A DNA stretch of 64,000 nucleotides from Streptomyces sp. NBC_01723 (lineage in GTDB: Bacteria; Actinomycetota; Actinomycetes; Streptomycetales; Streptomycetaceae), in the NCBI RefSeq assembly GCF_036246005.1, contig NZ_CP109171.1, positions 5,382,001 to 5,446,000 of the forward strand, written 5' to 3'. Shown one piece after another: positions 8,038-16,499 of this stretch (its first letter is position 1; each line of letters starts with the position of its first letter). Below the pieces are notes generated by a model. It saw only the letters and a program-made list of their open reading frames with translations, was not told the DNA's origin and did not search any database. The translations under genes were made by a program, and so were the position numbers.

Positions 8038-9513
8038 GTGCCCTCCATGAACGAACTCGTACGCCAGCACACCGCGCTCGACGACTCCGACCTCGAGTGG
8101 CTCCACCTGCTGGTCTCGGAGTGGCAGCTCCTCTCCGACCTCTCCTTCGCCGACCTGGTCCTGTGGGTCCCCACCCTGGACGGCACCCGGTACGTCTCCG
8201 TCGCCCAGATGCGGCCCAACACCGGCCCCACCTCCTACCAGGACGACATGGTCGGCCACCTCGTCCCGCGCGGCCGGCGCCCCATGCTGGACGCCGCCCT
8301 CGACGAGGGCCGGATCGTGCGCGAGGGGGACCCGGAGTGGCGCGAGGAGGTCCCGGTCCGGGTCGAGTCCATCCCGGTACGCCGTCAGGGCCGCGTCCTG
8401 GGCGTCATCGCACGCAACACCAACCTGCTCACCGTGCGCACCCCGAGCCGCCTGGAACTGACGTACCTGCAGAGCGCCTCGGACCTCGCACAGATGATCG
8501 CGGCCGGCGCCTTCCCGTTCGAGAACCAGCAGGTCGACATGGACGCCTCGCCCCGCGTCGGCGACGGCCTGATCCGGCTCGACGCGGACGGCATCGTCCA
8601 GTACGCCTCCCCGAACGCGCTGTCGGCCTACCACCGCATGGGACTCGCCGCCGACCTGGTCGGCTGCCACCTGGGCCTGACCACCGCCGAACTCGCCCCG
8701 TCCCGCGGTCCGGTGGACGAAGCGCTGGCCAAGGTGGCCAGCGGCTGGGCGCCGCGCGAGTTCGAGATCGAGGCGCACGACGGGGTGATCCAGTTCCGGG
8801 CCATCCCGCTCAAGCCCAAGGGAACGCGCATCGGTTCACTCGTACTGCTGCGCGACGTCACGGAACTGCGCCGCCGCGAACGCGAGCTGATCACCAAGGA
8901 CGCCACCATCCGGGAGATCCACCACCGGGTGAAGAACAACCTCCAGACGGTGGCCGCCCTGCTGCGCCTGCAGGCCCGGCGCATCGAGTCCGACCGGGGC
9001 CGCGAGGCGCTGGAGGAGGCCGTGCGCCGCGTCGGTTCGATCGCGATCGTGCACGAGACGCTCTCCCAGAACCTGGACGAGCGGGTGGAGTTCGACGAGA
9101 TCGCCGACCGGGTGCTGGCGATGGTGGCGGAGATCTCGCCGGGCAAGGTGACCGGCCGGCGCACGGGCCGCTTCGGCATCCTCGACGCCGAGGTCGCGAC
9201 CCCGCTCTCGATGGTCCTGACCGAGGTGTTGCAGAACGCCCTCGAACACGGCTTCCGGGAGGGTGACACCGGGACGGTCGAGGTCTCCGCGGTCCGCGGC
9301 GGCACGCCGAAGGAGGCCCGGCTCCGGGTCACCGTCCAGGACGACGGCGTGGGTCTGCCCGCCGACTTCGACCCGCACCGCTCGGGCAACCTCGGCCTGC
9401 AGATCGTCCGCACCCTGGTGGAGGGCGAACTGGGCGGCACCTTCGACATGGTCCCGGCCCCGGAGCGTGGCACTCAGGTCATTCTGGACATTCCCGTGCC
9501 CGTGGCGAAGTAG
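8038..9513 (+). CDS. pdtaS: PdtaS-like sensor histidine kinase (HisKA_2/HWE type)
   Basis: A 491-residue soluble histidine kinase closely resembling mycobacterial PdtaS. In order: a GAF-like N-terminal kinase sensor domain (1-~155; WQLLSDLSFADLVLWV, RPNTGPTSYQDD), a PAS domain (~165-275), a HisKA_2 phosphoacceptor with EIHHRVKNNLQ (His295/296), and HATPase (LQNALEHGF; DDGVGLP; GNLGLQIV). PdtaS phosphorylates PdtaR, an ANTAR-domain antiterminator; no such gene is in the window. The GTG at 8038 and ATG at 8047 are both possible; alignment with PdtaS favours the ATG. No clear ribosome-binding site. Confidence 0.88.
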   Translation: MPSMNELVRQHTALDDSDLEWLHLLVSEWQLLSDLSFADLVLWVPTLDGTRYVSVAQMRPNTGPTSYQDDMVGHLVPRGRRPMLDAALDEGRIVREGDPEWREEVPVRVESIPVRRQGRVLGVIARNTNLLTVRTPSRLELTYLQSASDLAQMIAAGAFPFENQQVDMDASPRVGDGLIRLDADGIVQYASPNALSAYHRMGLAADLVGCHLGLTTAELAPSRGPVDEALAKVASGWAPREFEIEAHDGVIQFRAIPLKPKGTRIGSLVLLRDVTELRRRERELITKDATIREIHHRVKNNLQTVAALLRLQARRIESDRGREALEEAVRRVGSIAIVHETLSQNLDERVEFDEIADRVLAMVAEISPGKVTGRRTGRFGILDAEVATPLSMVLTEVLQNALEHGFREGDTGTVEVSAVRGGTPKEARLRVTVQDDGVGLPADFDPHRSGNLGLQIVRTLVEGELGGTFDMVPAPERGTQVILDIPVPVAK

Positions 9514-9575
9514 TGCGGGGCCGCCGGGTCATCGGGCGGTTCTTCGGACGGTCTTCGGGCAGTCCTCGGACAGCA

Positions 9576-9604
9576 AAAAGCCCCGGACCGGTGAAGGTCC
9601 GAGG
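9576..9604 (-). terminator. Intrinsic terminator of wblE
   Basis: Read on the minus strand: CCTCGGACC, a 6-nt loop, GGTCCGGGG, then TTTTT. This is one of the few textbook U-tract terminators in the window. It sits about 100 nt beyond wblE and faces the end of pdtaS. Confidence 0.8.
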
Positions 9605-9707
9605 CCAGTGCTCGTGCGATCGCATCGGGGGTACTGCGCGCTGCGGCTCGGGAGCGGGGGATGCGTACTCGCTGTACGCGCCGCCAAGCTCAGGCAGGGT
9701 GGCTGTG

Positions 9708-9965
9708 TCAGGCGGAGGCCTGACGGGCCCGGTTGCGGGCGGCACGGCGCTTCATCGCGCGGCGCTCGTCCTCGCTGAGACCACCCCAGACGCCGGAGTC
9801 CTGACCGGACTCGAGCGCCCACTGCAGGCACTGCTCCATGACAGGGCAGCGACGGCAGACGGCCTTGGCTTCCTCGATCTGCAGCAGCGCGGGACCGGTG
9901 TTGCCGATGGGGAAGAAGAGCTCGGGGTCTTCCTCGCGGCAAACGGCGCGGTGACGCCAGTCCAT
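9708..9965 (-). CDS. wblE: WhiB-family iron-sulfur regulator WblE (WhiB1-like)
   Basis: An 85-residue WhiB-like protein. Four cysteines (Cys9, Cys37, Cys40, Cys46; C-x27-C-x2-C-x5-C) bind a [4Fe-4S] cluster sensitive to NO/O2. GVWGG is the turn motif, and the basic tail RRAMKRRAARNRARQ binds DNA. Size and sequence fit WblE/WhiB1, which partners the principal sigma factor. AAGGAGAGG lies at good spacing before the ATG. Position between pdtaS and a lipid-kinase gene agrees with the S. coelicolor order as I remember it. Confidence 0.95.
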   Translation of the reverse strand: MDWRHRAVCREEDPELFFPIGNTGPALLQIEEAKAVCRRCPVMEQCLQWALESGQDSGVWGGLSEDERRAMKRRAARNRARQASA

Positions 9966-10284
9966 GGCTGCTACCTCTCCTTGGTATTACATGCGGGTTG
10001 CTTGTGAATGTGAACGCTTTCACGAATCCCTCAACAAGGGAAGGGCCGACAGCCAGGTTCCCTGGCGTGGTCCTGTGGTTTGAAGAGGGGTTCCGGTGAT
10101 CTGTGGAGGCCGGTCTTGCGGGCCGTCCCGATCGCCAAGAAGAGACTCGCAAACCTGGGCGGCGGATACAACCCCTTCAGGAAAGTTTTTTTTGATTCTT
10201 CGGTGTCGACTAGGTCACAGCCGTACTTCCATGGGGTGGACCCTGGTCTAAACGTTCGAGTGAAAGGACTTTCGCCCCTTCTGC
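9966..10284 (-). promoter_or_regulatory. wblE upstream region with palindrome
   Basis: 319 nt without a convincing gene. Near wblE it holds GTGAA-CGCT-TTCAC (10010-10023), an inverted repeat 45-58 nt before the start and a plausible operator or promoter-overlapping site. At 10185-10193 there is a run of eight T on the + strand within an AT-rich patch. A small minus-strand frame in this gap lacks the expected third-position bias. Confidence 0.45.
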
Positions 10285-11253
10285 TCACACAATCACACGC
10301 AGTGCACGGCGTACGCCTGTGAACGTCACGCTGGTTCGCAGCCCCAGGTGGTCACCGTCCATCTGGAGGGGGAGCGGCACCTTCGAATGCAAGGTGAAGT
10401 CGGTCAGGTCGTGCAGGGAGACCGCGTGCCGGCCCCGGGGTCCGCGCTCGGGGGACGAAGTGAGCAACTGGGTGCCATACCGGGCGACAGCGGCCGTCGA
10501 CAGGCGGCTGAGGCCGAACACGTCGAGCGCGGTGTCGAACGAGGCTTTAGGTGACGCGTAGATCGGGCGATTGCCGAGAAACGTCCAGGGGCACGTGTTC
10601 GAGACTATGGACAGCACCAGATCGGTGACCGGGTCCTCGCCCGCTCGCTCCAGGGTGATCGTCCCGCTGCGGCGGTGCGGCTCGCCGACGAGTGCGCGCA
10701 TCACCTGGCGGACGTAGAGAGCGTGTGTCGATTTCTTGCCGCGCTCACGGTGCTGCTCGACGCGGCCGACCACGCCGGCGTCGAAGCCCAGGCCGGCGTT
10801 GAAGGTGAACCACCGGGACGGGACCGCCTCGTCCTCCGACCCCGGCGTCCCCGAGGCCAGGCCGAGCCCGACGGTCCGCTCGCTGCCCTCGCGCAGGGCG
10901 TCCAAGAGCGCGCCGGTGGCCTCCACCGCGTGGTTGGGCAGGCCGAGGGCGCGGGCGAAGACGTTGGTGGAGCCACCGGGGACCACCGCGAGACCGGGCA
11001 GATGCTCCGGATCGGGGCCCGCGTGCAGCAGACCGTTGACGACCTCGTTCACCGTGCCGTCGCCGCCGAGGGCCACCACCAGCTCGATGTCGTCACTCTG
11101 CGCCGCGTGCCGGCCGAGGTCGCGCGCGTGCCCGCGGTACTCGGTGGTGACCGCCTCCAGCTTCATCTCGCTGGCGAGGGCGTGGATCAGCACGTCGCGC
11201 GTACGCGCACTCGTGGTGGTTGCCGCCGGGTTGACCACGAGAAGTGCACGCAT
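10285..11253 (-). CDS. Diacylglycerol kinase/sphingosine kinase-family lipid kinase
   Basis: A 322-residue cytosolic or membrane-associated lipid kinase of the DagK/BmrU/YegS type. It starts at the ATG at 11253 (MRALLVVNPAAT). The nucleotide-binding signature GGDGTVNEVVNGL begins at residue 63, and PGGSTNVFARALG follows, both typical of the DAGK catalytic domain. The C-terminal half is the beta-sandwich lipid domain. The substrate (diacylglycerol or another lipid) is inferred from family. It lies upstream of wblE on the same strand with a 319-nt gap, so is probably a separate unit. Confidence 0.88.
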   Translation of the reverse strand: MRALLVVNPAATTTSARTRDVLIHALASEMKLEAVTTEYRGHARDLGRHAAQSDDIELVVALGGDGTVNEVVNGLLHAGPDPEHLPGLAVVPGGSTNVFARALGLPNHAVEATGALLDALREGSERTVGLGLASGTPGSEDEAVPSRWFTFNAGLGFDAGVVGRVEQHRERGKKSTHALYVRQVMRALVGEPHRRSGTITLERAGEDPVTDLVLSIVSNTCPWTFLGNRPIYASPKASFDTALDVFGLSRLSTAAVARYGTQLLTSSPERGPRGRHAVSLHDLTDFTLHSKVPLPLQMDGDHLGLRTSVTFTGVRRALRVIV

Positions 11254-11379
11254 GGTCTGCAGGGTACCTACTGGGTGGTACTCGGCCCAGACCGAGGTGA
11301 AGATCGCCGCGGTGGAACCGCGCACGTGATAGGGCGGACACCTCGCGGACGCCGGTGCCCGGAGGGCTACCCTTCAGGG

Positions 11380-11826
11380 GTGAGCAGTGAGCCGAACCCC
11401 GTTTCCGAAGCCGCCGAAGAGGCGGGCCCGCGTCCTCGCCGGCTGACCGCCGCGGCCGCGCTCGCCGCACTGGAGGGACTGGCGCTCGTCGTGGGCGGCG
11501 CCTGGATGCTCGTCGGGGGGCTGACCGGCCACCCCGACGACCGGACCTCCGCGATCACCGGTGGCGTCACCCTGATCGTCCTCGCGCTGCTGCCGCTGCT
11601 CGCCGCGCGCGGGCTGCTCGGCCGACGGGGCTGGAGCCGGGGACCCGCCGTGATCACGCAGATCATGGCGCTGCCCGTGGCCTACAACCTGCTGACGACG
11701 AACGGCCCGGCCATTCCCGCGGGCATCGTGCTCGCCGTGGTCTCCGTCACGGCACTGGTGCTGCTCGTCAACCCGGAGACCACCCAGGCCCTCGGCATCC
11801 GGGGCCCCGGCAACGCCGAGAAGTAG
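11380..11826 (+). CDS. Small integral membrane protein
   Basis: A 148-residue protein with a charged N-terminus and four hydrophobic segments (LAALEGLALVVGGAWMLVG; ITGGVTLIVLALLPLLAA; VITQIMALPVAYNLL; GIVLAVVSVTALVLLV), ending in a polar tail. It belongs to a group of actinobacterial hypothetical membrane proteins; I know no function. The GTG start at 11380 is the first after the divergent gene's promoter; a GGAGGG lies 13 nt upstream. It is convergent with sigH. Confidence 0.78.
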   Translation: MSSEPNPVSEAAEEAGPRPRRLTAAAALAALEGLALVVGGAWMLVGGLTGHPDDRTSAITGGVTLIVLALLPLLAARGLLGRRGWSRGPAVITQIMALPVAYNLLTTNGPAIPAGIVLAVVSVTALVLLVNPETTQALGIRGPGNAEK

Positions 11827-11832
11827 GCGGGG

Positions 11833-11860
11833 CCGCCGCCCGCGGGCGCGGGCGGGGCGG
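11833..11860. terminator. GC-rich hairpin between membrane gene and sigH
   Basis: CCGCCGCCCGC and GCGGGCGGGGCGG can pair around GGGC in the 34-nt gap between two convergent genes. Confidence 0.6.
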
Positions 11861-12958
11861 CTACTCCTCGACCAGCAGCTTCTCCCGCAGCTGCGCCAGG
11901 GTGCGGGCCAGCAGCCGCGAGACGTGCATCTGCGAGATGCCGACCTCCTGCGCGATCTGCGACTGGGTCATGTTGCCGAAGAAACGCAGCAGCAGGATCC
12001 GCTTCTCGCGCGGCGGGAGGTCCTCCAGCAGCGGCTTGAGCGACTCCCGGTACTCGACGCCCTCCAGGGCCTCGTCCTCGGCGCCGAGGGTGTCCGCGAC
12101 CGCCGGGGACTCGTCGTCGGTGTCCGGCACGTCGAGGGAGAGCGTGGAGTAGGCGTTGGCCGACTCCAGGCCCTCCAGGACCTCCTCCTCTGAGATCGCG
12201 AGCTTCTGCGCCAGCTCGTGCACCGTGGGGGAGCGCCCGTGCAGCTGGGAGAGTTCCGCGGTGGCCGTGGTCAGGGCCAGCCGCAGCTCCTGGAGCCGGC
12301 GCGGGACGCGGACCGCCCAGCCCTTGTCCCGGAAGTGCCGCTTGATCTCGCCGACCACCGTCGGTGTCGCGTACGTGGAGAACTCCACCCCGCGGTCCGG
12401 GTCGAAACGGTCGACCGACTTGATCAGTCCGATGGTGGCGACCTGGGTCAGGTCGTCCAGAGGCTCGCCGCGGTTGCGGAAGCGGCGCGCGAGGTGCTCG
12501 ACGAGCGGCAGGTGCATGCGGACCAGCCGGTTGCGCAGCTCCGCGTAGGCGGGGCTGTCCTTCTCCAGCGTGCGCAGCTCCGCGAACAGGAGGCGCGCCC
12601 CGCTGCGGTCCTGCGGGTCGTGCCGTGTGCCCTGCGTGCCCCGGGCACCCGGCGCGCCGTCCTCGGAGTGTCGCTCGTGCTCGCTCATCGTCCCGCCCGT
12701 TGCCCTTTCCCGAGCCTTCTCCTCCGCTCGGACGGGCCGGACGGGGGTGTCCCCGGTCCGCTGCCCGTCGCCCGGAGTGACGGCCTCGGGAGAGGTCTCG
12801 TCCTCCGGATGCGGCCGGGCCTGCTCGGGGATGCCGTCGATGCCGTCCGCCGTGCGCCGGGCCTCGTTCGGGGAACGCTCGCCCTCGGCCGGCCGCTCCC
12901 GTGTGCCGCGCTCGTCGTCCCGCACCGGCCCGTCCCCGTCCCCGTTTGCGTCCCTCAC
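11861..12958 (-). CDS. sigH: RNA polymerase sigma factor SigH (SigB/SigF family)
   Basis: A group 3 sigma factor of 365 residues from the GTG at 12958, which overlaps the ushX stop (GTGA). The first ~95 residues are an acidic, low-complexity extension. An internal ATG at 12688 (MSEHERHSEDG) would give a 275-residue core form. Region 2 is at RMHLPLVEHLARRF through FSTYATPTVVGEIKRHF, and region 4 is LPPREKRILLLRFFGN with SQIAQEVGISQMHVSRLL. S. coelicolor SigH, for osmotic/heat stress and development, is made as several proteins of different lengths, which fits the extension seen here. Confidence 0.93.
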   Translation of the reverse strand: MRDANGDGDGPVRDDERGTRERPAEGERSPNEARRTADGIDGIPEQARPHPEDETSPEAVTPGDGQRTGDTPVRPVRAEEKARERATGGTMSEHERHSEDGAPGARGTQGTRHDPQDRSGARLLFAELRTLEKDSPAYAELRNRLVRMHLPLVEHLARRFRNRGEPLDDLTQVATIGLIKSVDRFDPDRGVEFSTYATPTVVGEIKRHFRDKGWAVRVPRRLQELRLALTTATAELSQLHGRSPTVHELAQKLAISEEEVLEGLESANAYSTLSLDVPDTDDESPAVADTLGAEDEALEGVEYRESLKPLLEDLPPREKRILLLRFFGNMTQSQIAQEVGISQMHVSRLLARTLAQLREKLLVEE

Positions 12959-13368
12959 GTCGGCCCGGGTCCCGCGCCGCGCTGTTTGTAGAGGCTGATC
13001 GAAACGGTTTTGTCCTCGTCCACGGCGGAGGAGACCTTGCCCGCGAGGGCGGACAGCACCGTCCAGGCGAAGGTGTCCCGCGAAGGGGCGTGGCCGTCCG
13101 TGGTCGGCGCCGAGACGGTGACTTCGAGCGAGTCGTCGACGAGGCGGAAGACACAGCTGAGCACCGAGCCGGGCACGGCCTGCTGGAGCAGGATCGCGCA
13201 GGCCTCGTCGACTGCGATGCGCAGGTCCTCGATCTCGTCGAGGGTGAAGTCCAAGCGGGCTGCGAGGCCGGCCGTCGCCGTACGCAGCACCGACAGGTAG
13301 GCACCCGCGGCCGGCAGCCGGACTTCGACGAAGTCCTGGGTCGCGGGCTCGCCTGCGATCTGGGACAC
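12955..13368 (-). CDS. ushX: UshX/PrsH anti-sigma factor (SpoIIAB-like)
   Basis: A 137-residue GHKL ATPase-type protein resembling RsbW/SpoIIAB anti-sigma factors. The N-box-like stretch DLRIAVDEACAILLQQ is at about residues 55-70. The G1/G2 boxes are weak, as is common in actinobacterial members. It starts at GTG 13368, with GGAGG just upstream, and is translationally coupled to sigH. UshX (PrsH) is known as the SigH antagonist. The locus is the first gene of the ushX-sigH operon. Confidence 0.9.
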   Translation of the reverse strand: MSQIAGEPATQDFVEVRLPAAGAYLSVLRTATAGLAARLDFTLDEIEDLRIAVDEACAILLQQAVPGSVLSCVFRLVDDSLEVTVSAPTTDGHAPSRDTFAWTVLSALAGKVSSAVDEDKTVSISLYKQRGAGPGPT

Positions 13369-13497
13369 CCTCACCTCCAAGGTGGTACAAGCGTTACAGG
13401 GCCAGGGGGTCGCCCTCGGGGTAACGCGATACGTGGTTCAGCGGTGACGTTATCGCGCTCCGAAGTTTCCTGTCCCCGAGACCCCAACCCCATGCTG

Positions 13498-13510
13498 TCA
13501 CTCATAGTAA
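13498..13510. promoter_or_regulatory. BldD-type box upstream of ushX-sigH
   Basis: TCAC-TCATA-GTAA fits the BldD consensus TNAC-N5-GTNA exactly. It lies 130 nt upstream of ushX. A sigH promoter is an established BldD target in S. coelicolor, so the site is probably functional. Confidence 0.6.
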
Positions 13511-13618
13511 ACACACGAACACGCACAGTGGCTAGGGGTTCGGCGGGCCCAAATCGGAAGAGCGCGCGCCGGGTTGACGTACCCAGGCGTCAGACGGTCG
13601 AACCGTACCGGGCCGAGG

Positions 13619-13879
13619 TCACACGAGGACGTGGTCGACGAAGCACCAGCGCCAGTTCTCCCCGGGCTCGAAGGTGCGCATGACCGGGTGGCCGGTCTCC
13701 TTGTGGTGCGTCGTGGCGTGCTGCCCCGGCGAGGAGTCGCAGCAGCCGACATGACCGCAGTCGAGGCACAGCCGCAGCTGCACCGGGTCCGTGCCCTCGG
13801 CCAGACACTCCGGACAGGTCTCACCGCGCGGCTCCGGCTCCGGGTGCGGCAGCGCGTCGGCGTGCGTGCACTGTTTCAT
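13619..13879 (-). CDS. UBP-type zinc finger protein
   Basis: An 86-residue protein consisting of one ZnF-UBP domain. Metal-ligand candidates follow the family order: CTHAD, CPECL, LRLCLDCGHVGCCDSS, then the histidines of QHATTHHKETGHPV, ending FEPGENWRWCFVDH. In eukaryotes this fold binds the ubiquitin C-terminus; the bacterial role is unknown. It starts 60 nt from, and divergent to, the Na+/H+ antiporter gene. Confidence 0.88.
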   Translation of the reverse strand: MKQCTHADALPHPEPEPRGETCPECLAEGTDPVQLRLCLDCGHVGCCDSSPGQHATTHHKETGHPVMRTFEPGENWRWCFVDHVLV

Positions 13880-13939
13880 GATTGCCAGGTTACGACGGGT
13901 GCGTGGATCACCGCGCGGAAAAAGAGGGCGGGCGAGGAC

Positions 13940-15532
13940 ATGGACGTGATGCCGCTGCTGTTGCTGGTGGCGGGCAGTGCCGCGGTCGCCGCCGCGGGGC
14001 GGCGGGTACCGGTGCCGGTGCCGCTGCTGCTGGTGGCGGTGGGCCTGGCGGTGAGCTACGTCCCGGGCGTGCCCGACTACACCCTCGACCCGCACATCGT
14101 CCTGCCCCTGCTGCTGCCCCCGCTGCTCTACACGGCGGCCACCGACAGTTCCTACCTGGACCTGCGGGCCCAGGTGCGGCCGGTGGCGCTGCTGTCCGTG
14201 GGCTACGTCCTCTTCGCGACCTTCGTCGTCGGCTGCGCCGCGTACCTGATCGTGCCGGGTCTGCCGCTGACGGCGGCCCTGGTGTTCGGCGCGGTGGTCG
14301 CGCCGCCGGACGCCGTCGCCGCCACGGCCGTCGCGCGCCGGGTGGGGCTGCCCTCCCGGATCACCACGATCCTCCAGGGCGAGTCCCTGGTGAACGACGC
14401 CACCGCGATCACCGCCTTCAGGGTGGCGCTCGCGGCGGCGGTCGGCGAGGGCGCCACGTGGGCCGGCGGGATCCTGGAGTTCGTGATCGCGGCGATCGGC
14501 GGCGTGGGCGTGGGGCTGGTGCTGATGGTGCCGCTGCACTGGCTGCGCACCCATCTGCGGGAGGCGCTGCTGCAGAACACGCTCTCCCTGCTGATCCCGT
14601 TCGTCGCCTACGCGGTCGCCGAACAGGTGCACGCCTCCGGGGTCCTCGCGGTGGTCGTCGTCGCGCTCTATCTCGGCCACCGCGCGTGGGAGGTCGATTT
14701 CGCCACCCGGCTCCAGGAGGAGGCGGTGTGGAAGATGGTCGCGTTCGTGCTGGAGTCGGCCGTGTTCGCCCTGATCGGACTCCAGCTGCCCGTCGTCCTC
14801 AAGGGGCTCGGGGAGTACGAGGGCGCCGAAGCGGCCTGGTACGCCGTCGCCCTCTTCCTGGTGGTCGCGGTGGCGAGGTTCGTGTGGGTGTATCCGGCGA
14901 CCTACCTGCCGCGCCTCTCGGCACGCGTACGCGCGCGGGAGGGCGACCTCTCCTGGACGGGGCCGTTCGTCATCGGCTGGGCGGGGATGCGGGGCGTGGT
15001 CTCGCTGGCCATCGCGTTCTCCATCCCGCTCACCGTGCACGACGGCGATCCCTTCCCCGAGCGCAACCTCATCCTGTTCCTCACCTTCACCACCGTCATC
15101 GGCACGCTGGTCGTCCAGGGCGTCACCCTGCCGCCGCTGATCCGCCTGCTGAAGTTCCCCGCTCGCGACGTGCAGACCGAGACGCTCGCCGAGGCCAACG
15201 CGCAGGCACAGGCCTCCCGGGCGGCCGAGCGGCGCCTGGACGAGCTGCTCGCCGACGAGCGCAACGCCCTGCCGGGCCCCCTCGCCGAGCGCCTGCGCAC
15301 GGTCCTGGAGCGCCGCCGCAACGCCGTCTGGGAGCGGCTCGGGCAGGTCAACCCGGTCACCGGCGAGACCGTCGACGACACGTACCGGCGGCTGTCGCGG
15401 GAGATGATCAGCGCCGAGCGCGATGTCTTCGTCCGGCTGCGGGACGGCCGTTACATCGACGACGAGATGCTGCGAACGCTGCTGCGCCGCCTCGACCTGG
15501 AGGAGGCGGCGGCCTACCGGGAGGCCACGTGA
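13940..15532 (+). CDS. Na+/H+ antiporter, CPA1 family
   Basis: A 530-residue membrane protein with about a dozen hydrophobic segments in the first 390 residues. The CPA1 ion-site motifs are visible: APPDAVAATAVARRVGLP and ESLVNDATAI (the ND pair). WAGMRGVVSLAIAFSIP is the conserved late transmembrane segment with the functional Arg. A ~120-residue cytosolic, highly charged tail follows. It exchanges Na+ (or K+) for H+ for pH/ion homeostasis. The first ATG (13940) was chosen; ATG 13949 is possible. Confidence 0.9.
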   Translation: MDVMPLLLLVAGSAAVAAAGRRVPVPVPLLLVAVGLAVSYVPGVPDYTLDPHIVLPLLLPPLLYTAATDSSYLDLRAQVRPVALLSVGYVLFATFVVGCAAYLIVPGLPLTAALVFGAVVAPPDAVAATAVARRVGLPSRITTILQGESLVNDATAITAFRVALAAAVGEGATWAGGILEFVIAAIGGVGVGLVLMVPLHWLRTHLREALLQNTLSLLIPFVAYAVAEQVHASGVLAVVVVALYLGHRAWEVDFATRLQEEAVWKMVAFVLESAVFALIGLQLPVVLKGLGEYEGAEAAWYAVALFLVVAVARFVWVYPATYLPRLSARVRAREGDLSWTGPFVIGWAGMRGVVSLAIAFSIPLTVHDGDPFPERNLILFLTFTTVIGTLVVQGVTLPPLIRLLKFPARDVQTETLAEANAQAQASRAAERRLDELLADERNALPGPLAERLRTVLERRRNAVWERLGQVNPVTGETVDDTYRRLSREMISAERDVFVRLRDGRYIDDEMLRTLLRRLDLEEAAAYREAT

Positions 15533-15554
15533 GCAGTGCGCGCCCGGGAGGCGG

Positions 15555-16463
15555 TCAGGGGAACGGCCGGCCGGTGACGACCGCGGCCAGGGCGGTCCCG
15601 CGGGGGAAGGCGCCCTCCTGGGTGAGGGCGAGCAGGGCGTGCAGGAGCTTGGCTACATACACGCGCTCCACGGGCAGGCCGTGGCGGTCTTCGAAGTCGT
15701 CGGCGAAGGAGTCGAGCTCCGGCGTCGTGCGGGCGTAGCCGCCGCAGTGGAAGCGGTCGTCGAGGCTCCAGTCGCCGCGCGGTCCGCCGAACGCACGGTC
15801 CTGGAGCCGTCGTATGTCGTCGGTCAGGAAGCCGCCCTTGAGCACGGGTATCCCCAGCGTCCGCCGGCCCCGGGGCAGGCCCGCGGCCAGACCGGCGAGC
15901 GTGCCACCCGTGCCGCAGGCGACGGCGGCCACGTCGGCGTGTCCGCCCAGTTCCTCGCCGAGAGCCCGGCAGCCGCGGACGGCCGACGCGTTGCTGCCGC
16001 CCTCGGGGACCACGACCGCGTCCTCGGCGGCCACCGCGCGCAGCAGCGCGGCCAGGGTCTCCGGCTCGCTCTTGCGGCGGTACGTCGAGCGGTCGACGAA
16101 GTGCAGCCGCATGCCGTCGGCCGCGCACCGGGCCAGGGAGGGGTTGAGCGGCCGCCCGGCCAGTTCCTGACCCCGCACCACGCCCACCGTCGACAGGCCG
16201 AGCAGCCGGCCGGCGGCGGCCGTGGCGCGCAGGTGGTTGGAGTAGGCGCCGCCGAACGTGACGACGGTACGGCCCCGCGCGGTGGCGAGATTCGGCGCCA
16301 GTTTGCGCCATTTGTTGCCGACCAGGTCGGGGTGGATCAGGTCGTCCCGCTTCAGCAGCAGCCGGACGCCGTGCCGCTCGAACCGCCCGTCGACGATCTC
16401 CTGGCAGGGTGACGGCAGGCGGGGGCCGAGGGTGGCGAGGTCGGAGGTGTCGGTGCCGGTCAC
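15555..16463 (-). CDS. PLP-dependent ACC deaminase/D-cysteine desulfhydrase-family enzyme
   Basis: A 302-residue fold-type II PLP enzyme. LLKRDDLIHPDLVGNKWRKL in pieces carries the probable Schiff-base Lys within NKWRKL. GGAYSNHLRATAAAG is the substrate/PLP loop, and PEGGSNASAVRG plus ACGTGGTLAGLAAG bind the PLP phosphate. 1-aminocyclopropane-1-carboxylate deaminase and D-cysteine desulfhydrase share these features, and the sequence alone does not tell them apart. GTG start; it ends tail-to-tail 22 nt from the antiporter. Confidence 0.87.
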   Translation of the reverse strand: MTGTDTSDLATLGPRLPSPCQEIVDGRFERHGVRLLLKRDDLIHPDLVGNKWRKLAPNLATARGRTVVTFGGAYSNHLRATAAAGRLLGLSTVGVVRGQELAGRPLNPSLARCAADGMRLHFVDRSTYRRKSEPETLAALLRAVAAEDAVVVPEGGSNASAVRGCRALGEELGGHADVAAVACGTGGTLAGLAAGLPRGRRTLGIPVLKGGFLTDDIRRLQDRAFGGPRGDWSLDDRFHCGGYARTTPELDSFADDFEDRHGLPVERVYVAKLLHALLALTQEGAFPRGTALAAVVTGRPFP

Positions 16464-16499
16464 CGGGCCATTCTCACGCCGCGGCGAGGGCGCGTCACT

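Noticed and set aside
10244-10253. TGGTCTAAAC as a third DasR site
   Set aside because: Only the left half of the dre is present, with no dyad.
10031-10288. 85-codon minus-strand frame upstream of wblE
   Set aside because: Third-position bias missing, and it covers the wblE promoter area.
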